Assembly (NCBI GenBank): GCA_963810815.1
Contig: CAWEPB010000007.1
Span: 310,001 to 374,000 of the forward strand
DNA length: 64,000 nt
Source of the DNA: CAVQWT01 sp963810815
GTDB taxonomy: Bacteria > Pseudomonadota > Gammaproteobacteria > Burkholderiales > Casimicrobiaceae
Reading direction: 5' to 3'
Position numbers and translations under genes: made by a program. How positions within the stretch are numbered: the stretch's first letter is position 1; the number at the start of each line of letters is the position of its first letter. This document shows, piece by piece, positions 8,612-18,010 of this stretch. The notes below the pieces were generated by a model that was given only the letters and a program-made list of their open reading frames with translations, did not search any database and was not told where the DNA came from.

Positions 8612-9545
8612 CTAAGCCGCCGCGGCGAGGTCGACGTCGCCGAGGAACTCCGGTCCCTGCAGCAGCAGGGTGCCGGCGCGCCCGGGGACTTCGCCCGGGC
8701 CGACGGAGCACCGTGGCAGCGCCATCGGCTGCAGCGTTTCGAACAGCATGCGGGTCGAGCCCAGCGCCCAGCCTTGCGCCTTCCAGCCGACGATGAGTTG
8801 CTCGAACGCCGCGGCCAGCCGCATGCCCTCCAGTTCGGCGTGCAGCGTGAACACGTGGCCGGCCGGCGCGGGGTCCTTCGTCAGTTCGAGCAGGTGCGCG
8901 GCGACGTTCTCCTCGGTGACCGCGCCGGTGCCGATCAGTTCGTCGAGCGTCGGCAGCGTCGTCGGGAGCTGCGGGCAGCGCACCGGCTCGGCGTCCCACA
9001 CCGGCAGGTGCGGATGGGTGCCGCGGCCGTCCGAGCAGTACTCGAAGCCCATGCGCTGGGTGAGCCTGAGCGCGTGACGGTTCATCTGCCAGCCGGCGGC
9101 GCCGTGCACCTTGGGGTCCTCGCCGAAGATCTCGTGGTACCGCTCGCAGGCGCGGCGCATCTCGCCGGCGGTCCACGCGGCGTCCGCGGTGGCGAGCGCC
9201 GTCCTGCCAACGCGTGTGGTCCCAGGTGTGGACGCCGGTCTCGAAGCCGGCATCGCGCACCGCCCGCATCTCCGCGACTGCGCGGCGGCCGATGTCGGGG
9301 CCGGGCAGCACGGTGCCGTAGAGCAGGGTCCGCACTCCGTAGTGCTTCACCACCGAGGTCCGGCGCACCTTGCCGACGAAGCCGCGGCGGAACACGCGGC
9401 GGATCGCGCGGCCGGTGTGGTCGGGCCCCAGCGAAAACAGGAACGTCGCCTGGACACCGTGCTTCTGCAGCAGGGCGACGAGGTTCGGCACGCCCTCGCG
9501 GGTGCCGCGCAGCGTGTCGACGTCGATCTTGAGCGCCAGGCGCAT
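8612..9545 (-). CDS. arnD: 4-deoxy-4-formamido-L-arabinose-phosphoundecaprenol deformylase, frameshifted
   Basis: A polysaccharide deacetylase-fold enzyme that removes the formyl group from undecaprenyl-P-Ara4FN in the cytoplasmic membrane pathway. The first part (ATG 9545, MRLALKIDVDTLRGT) contains the metal-site Asp pair and runs to GVHTWDH-x-RWQD. The rest is in another frame (ALATADAAWTAGEM to the stop at 8612). Removing one base near 9199-9201 joins them into about 310 residues, the family length. The break lies in the middle of the conserved NodB-type domain. The gene is 17 bases after arnA-decarboxylase in the same operon. Confidence 0.88.
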
Positions 9546-9562
9546 CGGGGCCGGCCCTGGCG

Positions 9563-10606
9563 TCAGTCGACCAGCGCGCGGGCCTGCGCCACGTGCGCGC
9601 GGTACGACTCGAAGATCCGCGCCAGCGCGTCGTCCATCGGCACCACCGGCTTCCAGTCGAGGTCGGCGCAGGTATTGGTGATCTTCGGCACGCGGCTCTG
9701 CACGTCCTGGTAGCCCTTGCCGTAGTAGGCGTCGGCGGTGGTGTCGACCAGCTTGACCCGTGCGGCGGTGTCGCGGTACTCGGGGTAGTCGGCCGCGAGC
9801 TTCAGCATCATCGTCGCCAGCTCGCGCACCGAGTAGTCGTTGGCCGGGTTGCCGATGTTGTAGATCTGCCCCGACGCGACGCCGTCCTTGTTGGCGATGA
9901 TCTTCATCAGCGCGGCGATGCCGTCGTCGATGTAGGTGAAGCTCCGGCGCTGCGTGCCGCCGTCGACCAGCTTGATCGGCTCGCCCCGGACGATGTGCCC
10001 GAGGAACTGCGTGATGACGCGCGAGCTGCCTTCCTTCGCCGTGTTGATCGAGTCGAGGCCGGCGCCGATCCAGTTGAACGGCCGGAACAGCGTGTAGTCG
10101 AGCCCCTGCTGCATGCCGTAGGCGTGGATCACGCGGTCCATCAGCTGCTTGGCGCAGGAGTAGATCCAGCGCGGCTTGTTGATCGGCCCCAGCACCAGCT
10201 CCGACGCCTCGGGGTCGAACTCGGCGTCGCGCGACATCCCGTAGACCTCCGACGTCGACGGGAACACCAGCCGCTTGCGGTAGCGGACGCAGGCGCGGAC
10301 GATCGGCAGGTTGGCCTCGAAGTCGAGCTCGAACACGCGCAGCGGGTCGGTGACGTAGGTGGCCGGCGTCGCGATCGCGACCAGCGGCAGCACGACGTCG
10401 CACTTCTTGACGTGGTACTCGATCCACTCGCGGTTGATCGTGATGTCGCCCTCGAAGAACCGGAAGCGGGGCTCCGGCAGCAGGTCCTCGATGCGGTCGG
10501 TCTGCATGTCCATCCCGAACACCTCCCAGTCGGTGTCGCGCAGGATGCGCTGCGACAGGTGGTGGCCGATGAAGCCGTTGACGCCGAGGATGAGGACGCG
10601 TTTCAT
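9563..10606 (-). CDS. arnA: UDP-glucuronate decarboxylase half of ArnA (stand-alone)
   Basis: A 347-residue extended short-chain dehydrogenase/epimerase. It has the NAD loop GVNGFIGHH at the N-terminus, STSEVYG, and the catalytic YSCAK. The FRPFNWIGAGLDS segment is typical of the ArnA C-terminal domain. It oxidatively decarboxylates UDP-glucuronate to UDP-4-keto-arabinose. In E. coli this domain is fused to the formyltransferase; here the two are separate genes 102 bases apart. I chose ATG 10606 (MKRVLILG); an in-frame start at 10645 would add 13 residues that do not resemble the family. Confidence 0.92.
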   Translation of the reverse strand: MKRVLILGVNGFIGHHLSQRILRDTDWEVFGMDMQTDRIEDLLPEPRFRFFEGDITINREWIEYHVKKCDVVLPLVAIATPATYVTDPLRVFELDFEANLPIVRACVRYRKRLVFPSTSEVYGMSRDAEFDPEASELVLGPINKPRWIYSCAKQLMDRVIHAYGMQQGLDYTLFRPFNWIGAGLDSINTAKEGSSRVITQFLGHIVRGEPIKLVDGGTQRRSFTYIDDGIAALMKIIANKDGVASGQIYNIGNPANDYSVRELATMMLKLAADYPEYRDTAARVKLVDTTADAYYGKGYQDVQSRVPKITNTCADLDWKPVVPMDDALARIFESYRAHVAQARALVD

Positions 10607-10708
10607 GGGGGGCTTTCGTGGCGGACGCCGGATGTCCGCGGGCAATCGCTCATTTTACCGGAGCGCCGGCGCAGCGCCTGCCCCGGGGGCCGCGGCGCGG
10701 GATCGCGG

Positions 10709-11683
10709 TCAGCGCGCGGACGCGAGCAGCACGGCGAGCGTCGCCGCATCGAGCGGCACGCCTTCCCCGCCGTCGAACGCACGCACGGCGAGCAGGCGCC
10801 CGTCGCCGCCGCGCGCGAACACCCCGACGGGGGTGACGTGCAGGCCGGCGTCGCGGGGAATCGCCGCGGCGCCGGATTCGGCGTTCGGCGCGTCCGCGAC
10901 CCGATCGGCCGGCGCGGCTCGACCCGCGGGCCCGCCCGCGATCGGCCGCGTCGACAGTACCCGGACGCGGCGACCGCCGACATCGCAGAACGCGCCGGGA
11001 TAGGGCGGCGCGACGGCGCGGACCAGGTTGTGAATGGCGGCGGCCGGCTGCGACCAGTCGATGCGCCCGTCCTCGGCGCTGCGTCCGCCGAAGTAGGTGC
11101 CGGTGCCCGGCTGCGGGATCCGCGGCGCGGTGCCGTGGACCAGCGCCGGCAGCACGCGGTCGAGCGCGATCTCGGCGGCGACGGTGACCTTGTCGAACAC
11201 TTCCTTCGCGGTGTCGTCGGGGAGGATCGGCACCGACTGCTGGGCGACGACGTCGCCGGCGTCGGGCTTGGCGGTCATGTAGTGCAGCGTCGCGCCGGTC
11301 TCGTGCGCGCCCTTCAGGATCGCCCAGTTCACCGGCACGCGGCCGCGGAAGTGCGGCAGCAGCGAGCCGTGCATGTTGAGCGCGCCGCGCGCCGGCAACT
11401 CCAGCAACGCGGGCTTGAGCATCTGCCGGTAGTAGAACGAGAACAGGAAGTCGGGGGCGAGCGCCCGGACGCGCTCGACGAGGTCGGCCGCATTGGGATC
11501 GGCCGGGGCGACCACCGCCAGGCCGTAGTCGGCGGCGGTGCGGGCGACCGAATCGAACCAGATCGTCTCGCCCGGGCGGTCGTCGTGGGTGACCACCAGC
11601 GCGACGTCGACGCCGTGCGCGAGCAGCACCTTGAGGCAGCGCACGCCGACGTTGTGATAGGCGAAGACGACCGCGCGGGTCAT
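10709..11683 (-). CDS. arnA: UDP-4-amino-4-deoxy-L-arabinose formyltransferase half of ArnA
   Basis: A 324-residue formyl-THF-dependent formyltransferase. The catalytic signature NMHGSLLPHFRGR (Asn and His of the active site) and KPDAGDVV (catalytic Asp) are clear. It formylates UDP-Ara4N before transfer to undecaprenyl phosphate. Residues 210-324 form a C-terminal OB-like extension (TYFGGRSAEDGRIDWSQ). ATG 11683 overlaps the arnC stop as ATGA, which supports translational coupling. The frame is open upstream into the first part of arnC, a side effect of the arnC frameshift rather than a fusion. Confidence 0.92.
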   Translation of the reverse strand: MTRAVVFAYHNVGVRCLKVLLAHGVDVALVVTHDDRPGETIWFDSVARTAADYGLAVVAPADPNAADLVERVRALAPDFLFSFYYRQMLKPALLELPARGALNMHGSLLPHFRGRVPVNWAILKGAHETGATLHYMTAKPDAGDVVAQQSVPILPDDTAKEVFDKVTVAAEIALDRVLPALVHGTAPRIPQPGTGTYFGGRSAEDGRIDWSQPAAAIHNLVRAVAPPYPGAFCDVGGRRVRVLSTRPIAGGPAGRAAPADRVADAPNAESGAAAIPRDAGLHVTPVGVFARGGDGRLLAVRAFDGGEGVPLDAATLAVLLASAR

Positions 11684-12628
11684 CGGTCCGGCGCGTCCCG
11701 GTTCGGCTCGCCTTCGAGCACGGCCCGCACCCCGTAGCGCGGCCGGTCGCGCACCTGCAGGTAGATGCGGCCGACGTACTCGCCGATGAGGCCGAGGCCG
11801 AACAGCAGCATGCCGACCAGGAAGAACGCGAGGATGTCGCGGTCCCACAGCACCCCGGGGCCGAGGTCCCCCGGCGATGACGCGACGCGCCAGGCGATGA
11901 CGACGACGTAGGCGCCGAGCGCCAGCGCCGAGACCAGCATGCCGAACATCGAGAACAGCTGCAGCGGCACCAGCGAAAAGCCGGTGATGAGGTCGAAGTT
12001 GAGCCGGATGAGCCGGTAGAGCGAGTACTTCGATTCGCCGGCGGCCCGTTCCTCGTGCCCGACCTCGACCTCGGTCGGATTCGGCGGCGAAGGTGTAGGC
12101 CAGCGCCGGAATGTAGGTGCTGAGCTCGCGGCTGGCGGCCACGGCGGCGACGATGTCGCGGCTGTACGCGCGCAGCATGCAGCCCTGGTCGGTCATCCGG
12201 ATCCGCGTGATCCGCTCGCGCAGCCGGTTCATCGCCCGCGACGCGATGCGCCGCCACCACGAGTCCTCGCGCGTGCGGCGCACGCCGCCGACGTAGTCGT
12301 GGCCCGCGTCCATCGCGGCGAGCAGCCGGCCGATCTCCTCCGGCGGGTTCTGCAGGTCGGCGTCGAGGGTGACGACGCGCTCGCCGCGGCAGCGCTCGAA
12401 GCCGGCGATGATCGCCGTGTGCTGGCCGCAGTTGGCGGTGAACAGCACGACGCGGGTGACGTCGGGTCGCGCCTGCCACTGCGCGCGCAGCAGCGCGGCG
12501 GAGCGGTCGCGGCTGCCGTCGTTGACGAAGATCAGCTCGTACGGGACGCGAAGCGCGTCGAGCGCGGGATAGATGCGCGCGAACAGCGCCGGCAGCGCGT
12601 CCTGCTCGTTGTAGACCGGCACGACCAC
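11680..12628 (-). CDS. arnC: Undecaprenyl-phosphate 4-deoxy-4-formamido-L-arabinose transferase, frameshifted
   Basis: A GT2 enzyme that moves Ara4FN from UDP to undecaprenyl phosphate. The N-terminal catalytic part (VVVPVYNEQDALP, FVNDGSRD, TLDADLQNPPEE) and the C-terminal pair of membrane helices (LQLFSMFGMLVSALALGAY and FFLVGMLLFGLGLIGEYVGR) are in different frames. Removing one C at about 12082 gives AANPTEVEVGHEERAAGESK, the expected family sequence. The start is uncertain. GTG 12628 is the first in-frame start seen. ATG 12717, overlapping the arnB stop, would give MPADPIPSAPG and a normal ArnC N-terminus if one G is missing near 12650. Confidence 0.87.
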
Positions 12629-12706
12629 CGACAGCTGCGGCGGCGCCCGGGCCGCGTCGCCGGGGGACGGGCGGGCGCGAAGGCGCCCGGGGCCGACGGG
12701 ATCGGG

Positions 12707-13861
12707 TCAGCGGGCATGCGTGGACAGGACCTCGGCAAGGGCCGCGCAGACGCGATCGACGTCGGCCTCGGCCATGGTGGTGAACAGCGGCAGCGTCAGC
12801 GTTTCGCGCGCGATGCGCTCGGCGTTGGGAAACTGCCCGTCCTGTCCGCCGAAGCGGCGGCCGAGCGTCGACAGGTGCAGGGCCTCGTAGGATATCCCGG
12901 TCCCGACGCCGCGCGCCTGCAGCGCTTCGCGCACCCCCTTGCGGTCGATCGAGAGCCGGTCGAGCGGCAGCAGCACGCAGAACATGTTCCACGAATACCC
13001 GTCGTCCGGGGCGGCCGGCCGCGGCGGCAGCACGCAGGCCGGGTCGGTCGCGAGGCGCGCGAAATAGCGGTCGACCAGCGCGCGCCGGGCGGCGAGGAAC
13101 GCGGGCAGGGCCGCCAGCTGGTCGACGCCGATGCGGGCGTTGACGTCGGGCAGGTTGAACTTGCCGCCGGGAAAGGCGACGTCGCGGGTGCCGTCGGGCA
13201 GCCGCGTGATGCCGTGGAAGCGCAGCGCGTCGACCCGTCCGGCTTCCCCGGCGTCGTTGACCGCGATCGCGCCGCCCTCGATCGTCGTCATGTTCTTGTT
13301 CGGGTGGAAACTGAACGTGGTCAGGTCGCCGAACGAGCCGACCGGCCGACCGCGGTACCGCGATCCCTGGACCAGCGCGGCGTCCTCGATCACGCGCAGC
13401 CCGTGCCGCCGCGCCAGCGCCAGCAGCGCGTCCATGTCGGTCATCGAGCCGGGCCAGTGCGTGGGAACGATCGCGCGCGTGCGCGGCGTGATCGCCGCCT
13501 CGACGGCGGCGAGGTCGATGTTGCGCGTCACGAGGTCGCAGTCGACGAACACCGGCACGGCGCCGACCTTGACGATCATGTTGAGCACGGTGAAGAAGCT
13601 CTGTGCCGACGTGATCACCTCGTCGCCGGCGCCGATGCCGGCAAGCTGCAGGGCGATCTCCACCGCGGCGGTGGCCGAGGTGACGGCGCGAACCGGGCGG
13701 CCGCCGCAGGACGCCGACAGCTCCGTCTCGAACCGCTGCACCCAGGGTCCGCTGGTGATCCAGCCGGAGCGCAGCACCTCGGCGACGCCGGCGATCGTCG
13801 ACTCGTCGATCGCGGGACGCGCGAAGGGCAGCGGCGGGAGCGGCGACGTCGGCGCGTTCAC
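12707..13861 (-). CDS. arnB: UDP-4-amino-4-deoxy-L-arabinose--oxoglutarate aminotransferase (DegT/DnrJ/EryC1 family)
   Basis: A 384-residue PLP-dependent sugar aminotransferase. The internal-aldimine lysine is in SFHPNKNMTTIEGGAI, and GWITSGPWVQRFE, TSATAAVEIAL and VPTHWPGSMTDMD are standard family blocks. It converts UDP-4-keto-arabinose to UDP-Ara4N. The start is GTG 13861, five bases after the stop of the flippase-subunit gene. A longer frame from 13930 would add a Ser-rich stretch that overlaps that gene and lacks family similarity. Other DegT sugars are possible in principle, but the neighbours fix the Ara4N role. Confidence 0.92.
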   Translation of the reverse strand: MNAPTSPLPPLPFARPAIDESTIAGVAEVLRSGWITSGPWVQRFETELSASCGGRPVRAVTSATAAVEIALQLAGIGAGDEVITSAQSFFTVLNMIVKVGAVPVFVDCDLVTRNIDLAAVEAAITPRTRAIVPTHWPGSMTDMDALLALARRHGLRVIEDAALVQGSRYRGRPVGSFGDLTTFSFHPNKNMTTIEGGAIAVNDAGEAGRVDALRFHGITRLPDGTRDVAFPGGKFNLPDVNARIGVDQLAALPAFLAARRALVDRYFARLATDPACVLPPRPAAPDDGYSWNMFCVLLPLDRLSIDRKGVREALQARGVGTGISYEALHLSTLGRRFGGQDGQFPNAERIARETLTLPLFTTMAEADVDRVCAALAEVLSTHAR

Positions 13862-13865
13862 CGGC

Positions 13866-14237
13866 TCAGCTCCGCGCCACCAGCCACACACCGACGACGA
13901 TGAAGCCGATGCCGAGCCAGCGCGACGCACTGACCGCTTCGCCGAAGAGGTAGTGTGCGGCGATGGCGTTGAGCACGTACCCGATCGACAGCAGCGGATA
14001 CGCCATCGAGACCGGGACCCGCGACAGGCCGAGGATCCAGACGACGAGGCTCACGCCGTAGCAGGCGGCGCCGGCCAGGAAGAACGGCTGCGTCGCCATC
14101 CCGGCAAGCGTGCCGGCCCAACCTTCGCGGGTCAGCGAGAGCACGCCGGTGGCGTTGGTGCCGGCCTTGAGGAAGAGCTGCGCCGCGGCGTTGAGCAGCA
14201 CGCCGGTGACCAGCAGCGCGAACGCGGCCGCGGTCAT
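13866..14237 (-). CDS. SMR/EamA-type small membrane protein, probable Ara4N-phosphoundecaprenol flippase subunit (ArnE/ArnF-like)
   Basis: A 123-residue protein with four predicted helices: FALLVTGVLLNAAAQLFLK, FFLAGAACYGVSLVVWILGL, YPLLSIGYVLNAIAAHYLFG and WLGIGFIVVGVWLV. This is the small multidrug resistance fold used by ArnE and ArnF, which move undecaprenyl-P-Ara4N across the inner membrane. Only one such gene is present, so the protein may act as a homodimer rather than the E. coli E/F pair. ATG 14237 overlaps the arnT stop as ATGA. Confidence 0.82.
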   Translation of the reverse strand: MTAAAFALLVTGVLLNAAAQLFLKAGTNATGVLSLTREGWAGTLAGMATQPFFLAGAACYGVSLVVWILGLSRVPVSMAYPLLSIGYVLNAIAAHYLFGEAVSASRWLGIGFIVVGVWLVARS

Positions 14238-15919
14238 CGGCGGGCCACGAAGACTCGCCGCGGATCGGCGGCGAGCACGCGCATCGGCAAGCCCCGGGCG
14301 GCGAGCTCGGCGTAGTTCGATTTCGGCATCAGTGCGTACCCCTGCGGCAGCGTGTCCCAGCGGCGGATCCATTCGGCTTCATCGGCGATGCCCTTGTCCG
14401 GCTCGGCCCGGAGCCCGAGGTTGAATTCATCGACGAACGCCACCAGCGTCGTCGGGCGCGCCAGGTAGAACGACAGCGTCTGGTCGTAGCCGTGGAGCTG
14501 GTACACGGGAACGCCGGGTGCGAGCGCGCCGCCTTCGGCCGCCTCGGCAGCCCGAAGGATATCAAACGCCGAGCGCGTCGGCCGGAATGCGTCGTGCCCG
14601 GCGAAGGCCACCTGAAAGCCGGCCAGCGAGGACAGCGACAGCAGCAGGATGCCGACCGACTTCGCGCGCGACGTGTCCCGGCGGAACGCGACGGCCGCCG
14701 CCAGCGCGCCGGCGGCGAAGATGCCGACCGCGGTCTGGATCCACGGCCCGAAGGCCAGGAAGAGATCGATCGGCGTCGCCGCGGTCGCAAACCGGGCGGC
14801 AAGTTGCGGCCACCCGGCGACGAGGACCAGAAACAGCACGGTCGCCGCCGCGGCGCCGAACAGCGTCATCCAGCCGAGGAGCCGCGCGGAGATCCGGGTG
14901 AGCCCGACGCCGAACACCAGCATCAGCGCCGGGAACATCGGCAGGATGTACGACGGCAGCTTGGAGCCCGACAGGCTGAAGAACACGAACACGAAGGCCG
15001 CATGGACCAGGCAGAAGCGCTCCCAGCGAAAGCCGTTGGCGGCCGCGGCCGACCGCCGCCACGACGGCACGACGGTGGCGGCCCAGGCGAGCGGCCACGG
15101 CATCAGGCCGCCGACGAAGAGCGGCACGAAGTACCACCAGGCACCGGTGCGGCGGTGCTCGGTCGACAGAAAGCGCTGGAAGTGCTCGTGGATGAAGAAG
15201 AACTGCGCGAACTCCGGATTGGCCCGCGAAACCAGGATGAACCACGGCGCGGTGATGACGAGGTAGACGGCCAGGCCGGGAACGAGGTGCAGTCGCCGCC
15301 AGGGCCCGACGTCGCGCACGATGATCGTGTAGAGGACGAGCGACGCACCCGGCAGCACCAGCGCGACGAGGCCCTTGGTCAGCGTGGCCAGCGCCAGCGC
15401 CGCGTACATGACCAGCATCCAGCGCCGCGCGATCGAGGGCGGCGCCGCCGCCTGCTGCGCCAGCAGGAACGCGCACAGCGCGACGGTCAGCCAGAACGTG
15501 AGCAGCGCGTCGAGCGTGACGAAGTGCGACAGCCCGATGTGCCAGACGCATCCCAGCAGGCCGAGGCCCGCGTAGACGCCCGCCGTCGCGCCGGCGAGCC
15601 GGCCCGCCGTGAACCCGACGACCAGCACGCCGAGGAAGCCCGCGAGCGCGGGAACGAGGCGGGCAGTCCACTCGTCGGTCCCGAACGTCCGGAACACCGC
15701 GGCGGTCAGCCAGTACTGCAGCGGCGGCTTCTCGAAGTATTTGAGGTCGTTGAGCCGCGGGGTGACCCAGTCGCCGGAGACCGCCATTTCGCGGGCGATC
15801 TCCGAATAGCGTCCCTCGTCCGGGTGCTGCAGCTTGCGGTGATCGAGCACCGAGAACCAGGCGAGGCCGGCGACGACGGCGATCACGATCCAGGCCCAGC
15901 GCGGCAGCGTCGGTGTCAT
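14234..15919 (-). CDS. arnT: Lipid A 4-amino-4-deoxy-L-arabinose transferase (GT39/PMT family)
   Basis: A 561-residue inner-membrane glycosyltransferase with about 12 hydrophobic segments and a C-terminal soluble part. Diagnostic segments are HPDEGRYSEIAREM in the first periplasmic loop (catalytic Asp-Glu), YFEKPPLQYWL, and SLSGSKLPSYILPMFPALM. It transfers Ara4N from the lipid carrier to lipid A phosphates, which lowers binding of polymyxin and other cationic peptides. It is the first gene of the operon here, unlike enteric arn operons where arnB is first. No Shine-Dalgarno is visible before ATG 15919, and a TATAAT sits 10 bases upstream of it. Confidence 0.93.
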   Translation of the reverse strand: MTPTLPRWAWIVIAVVAGLAWFSVLDHRKLQHPDEGRYSEIAREMAVSGDWVTPRLNDLKYFEKPPLQYWLTAAVFRTFGTDEWTARLVPALAGFLGVLVVGFTAGRLAGATAGVYAGLGLLGCVWHIGLSHFVTLDALLTFWLTVALCAFLLAQQAAAPPSIARRWMLVMYAALALATLTKGLVALVLPGASLVLYTIIVRDVGPWRRLHLVPGLAVYLVITAPWFILVSRANPEFAQFFFIHEHFQRFLSTEHRRTGAWWYFVPLFVGGLMPWPLAWAATVVPSWRRSAAAANGFRWERFCLVHAAFVFVFFSLSGSKLPSYILPMFPALMLVFGVGLTRISARLLGWMTLFGAAAATVLFLVLVAGWPQLAARFATAATPIDLFLAFGPWIQTAVGIFAAGALAAAVAFRRDTSRAKSVGILLLSLSSLAGFQVAFAGHDAFRPTRSAFDILRAAEAAEGGALAPGVPVYQLHGYDQTLSFYLARPTTLVAFVDEFNLGLRAEPDKGIADEAEWIRRWDTLPQGYALMPKSNYAELAARGLPMRVLAADPRRVFVARR

Positions 15920-15928
15920 CGGACGCCG

Positions 15929-15934
15929 ATTATA
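15929..15934 (-). promoter_or_regulatory. Candidate -10 box for the arn operon
   Basis: On the minus strand the hexamer TATAAT lies at 15934-15929, ten bases upstream of the arnT ATG. A start site six to eight bases downstream would leave only a few leader bases, so the mRNA may be almost leaderless. The -35 region is weak (GAAATC at a 17-base spacing). The match could be chance. Confidence 0.35.
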
Positions 15935-15982
15935 GCTGCCCCGACGTGCTAGATTTCAGGGTTTGCGTCGCTTCGCACCGCC

Positions 15983-16492
15983 ATGATTCCGAACGATCTC
16001 TCCATTGTCGGCGCCCGGCCCGACCAGATTGCCGACGTGCGCGCGCTGGCGGAGACCGTCTGGCGCGCCCACTATCCCGGCATCATCCCGCCGCAGCAGA
16101 TCGACTACATGCTCGCGCGCGGCTACGCGGACGACGCGCTGGCGCCGTTCGTGGACGGCGCCGACCGCGGTCTCGAGCTCGCCGTCGTCGACGGGAAGCC
16201 GGTGGGCTTCGCCGCGTGGTACGCGACCGACCGTGTCGGCGAAGTGAAGCTCGACAAGCTCTACGTGCTGCCGGCCGCGCAGCGCGGCGGCGTCGGCGCC
16301 GCGCTGATCGCGCACGTTGCCGCGAAGGCGCGGGCACTGGGCGCCGTGTCGGTCATACTCAACGTCAACAAGCACAACGCCCAGGCGATCCGCGCGTACG
16401 AGAAGCACGGCTTCGCGGTGAGGAAGGCCGTCGTCGTCGACATCGGCGAGGGCTTCGTGATGGACGACTACGTGATGGAGAAGCGGCTCTGA
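15983..16492 (+). CDS. GNAT-family N-acetyltransferase
   Basis: A 169-residue acetyl-CoA-dependent acetyltransferase of unknown acceptor. The acetyl-CoA loop is LDKLYVLPAAQRGGVGAALI (Q/R-x-x-G-x-G/A pattern), followed by NVNKHNAQAIRAYEKHGF, the usual C-terminal block. The short WRAHYPGIIPPQQIDYML segment near residue 27 is shared by a subfamily near RimI. It is divergent from arnT with 63 bases between starts, and its stop is 12 bases before cysS, so it may be cotranscribed with cysS. Confidence 0.88.
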   Translation: MIPNDLSIVGARPDQIADVRALAETVWRAHYPGIIPPQQIDYMLARGYADDALAPFVDGADRGLELAVVDGKPVGFAAWYATDRVGEVKLDKLYVLPAAQRGGVGAALIAHVAAKARALGAVSVILNVNKHNAQAIRAYEKHGFAVRKAVVVDIGEGFVMDDYVMEKRL

Positions 16493-16504
16493 GCCGCCGC
16501 CCCG

Positions 16505-17921
16505 ATGCCCAAACCGCTCGAGCTGTACGACAACTGGGAGCGCGCGCTGCGCCCGTTCACCCCGCTGGTTCCGGGCGGTCCGGTCGGCCTCTACACCTGC
16601 GGCCCGACGGTCTACGACTACCAGCACATCGGCAATTTCCGCACCTTCCTGTTCGAGGACGTGCTGAAGCGCGTGCTCGCGTGGAACGGGTATCGCGTGA
16701 ACCACGTGATGAACATCACCGACGTGGGCCACCTCACGTCCGACGCCGACACCGGCGAGGACAAGATGGAGAAGGGCTCGCGCCGCACCGGCAAGACCGC
16801 CTGGGAGATCGCCGAGCTGTACACCGCCGCGTTCCTCGCCGACATGCGCGCGCTGAACATCGACGACCCGTCGGTGCTGTGCAAGGCGACCGACCACATC
16901 GCCGAGCAGATCGCGTTCATCGCCGACATCGAGCGCAACGGCTACGCGTACCGCACCTCCGACGGCATCTACTTCGACACCGCCAGGCTGGCCGACTACG
17001 GCCACCTGGCGCGCCTGGACGTCGCCGGACTCGAAGCCGGCAAGCGCGTCGAGCTGGGCGAGAAGCGGCGCCTCACGGATTTCGCGCTGTGGAAGTTCTC
17101 GGCCCCCGGCGAGGCGCGGCAGATGGAGTGGGACAGCCCCTGGGGCCGCGGCTTCCCGGGCTGGCACATCGAGTGTTCGGCGATGGCGCAGAAGTACCTC
17201 GGCGACTGGTTCGACATCCACTGCGGCGGCGAGGACCACATTCCGGTCCACCACACCAACGAGATCGCGCAGACCGAGGCGCGGCTCGCCAGCCACCCGG
17301 AAATCCCGCACCAGCACCGGCGCCTGGCCAACTTCTGGCTGCACGGCTATTTCCTGCTGCAGAACGACGCCAAGATGGCGAAGTCGGCGGGTGAATTCCT
17401 GCGCCTGCAGTCGCTGACCGACCGCGGCTACGATCCGCTCGCCTATCGCTACCTCTGCCTGACCGCCCACTATCGCGGGCAGATGAATTTCACCTGGGAC
17501 GCGCTCGACGCGGCGGCCACGGCGCTGGACCGGATGCGGCACGGCTTCCACGCGCTGGCGCAACGACCCCGGCGCCGCGCCGGACGCCGGCCTGGTCGAG
17601 CGCTTCGGCGACGACCTCAACGACGACCTCAACGTGCCGCGCGCGCTGGCGGTCGCGTGGGAAGCGCTGCGCGGCGAGCTGCCGGGCGGCGTGAAGCGAG
17701 CCACGCTGGCGCGCTTCGACGAGGTGCTGGGCCTCGGCCTCGCGACCTGGCAGCCGAAGGTCGAGTCCGCGCCGCCCGACGTCCAGGCGCTGGCCGAGGC
17801 GCGGTTCGCCGCGCGTCGCGCGAAGCAGTGGGCGGAGGCGGATCGCCTGCGCGCCGGTCTGCACGCGGCCGGCTGGGAGATGGAAGATCGCGCCGACGGC
17901 TACGCGCTGAAGCGGCGCTGA
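16505..17921 (+). CDS. cysS: Cysteinyl-tRNA synthetase, frameshifted
   Basis: A class I aminoacyl-tRNA synthetase, essential for protein synthesis. Residues 1-355 carry the zinc-site Cys in YTCGPTVYD, the HIGN signature in YQHIGNFRT, WHIECSAM, HCGGEDHIPVHHTNE, and KMAKS (the KMSKS loop). After ALAQRP the frame turns into Arg-rich noise. The expected continuation, NDPGAAPDAGLVERFGDDLN and onwards to the stop at 17921, is in the next frame. Removing one base at about 17559-17561 restores a 471-residue protein of normal size. Because the gene is essential, an assembly error is the likely cause. Confidence 0.92.
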
Positions 17922-18010
17922 CGCGGGACGCCGATCCGCGACGGCAGGCCCAACGCACGCCCACCACGAGCCGACCGCACGCCGACGGCCGCGGAACGGG
18001 AAAGGAACCC

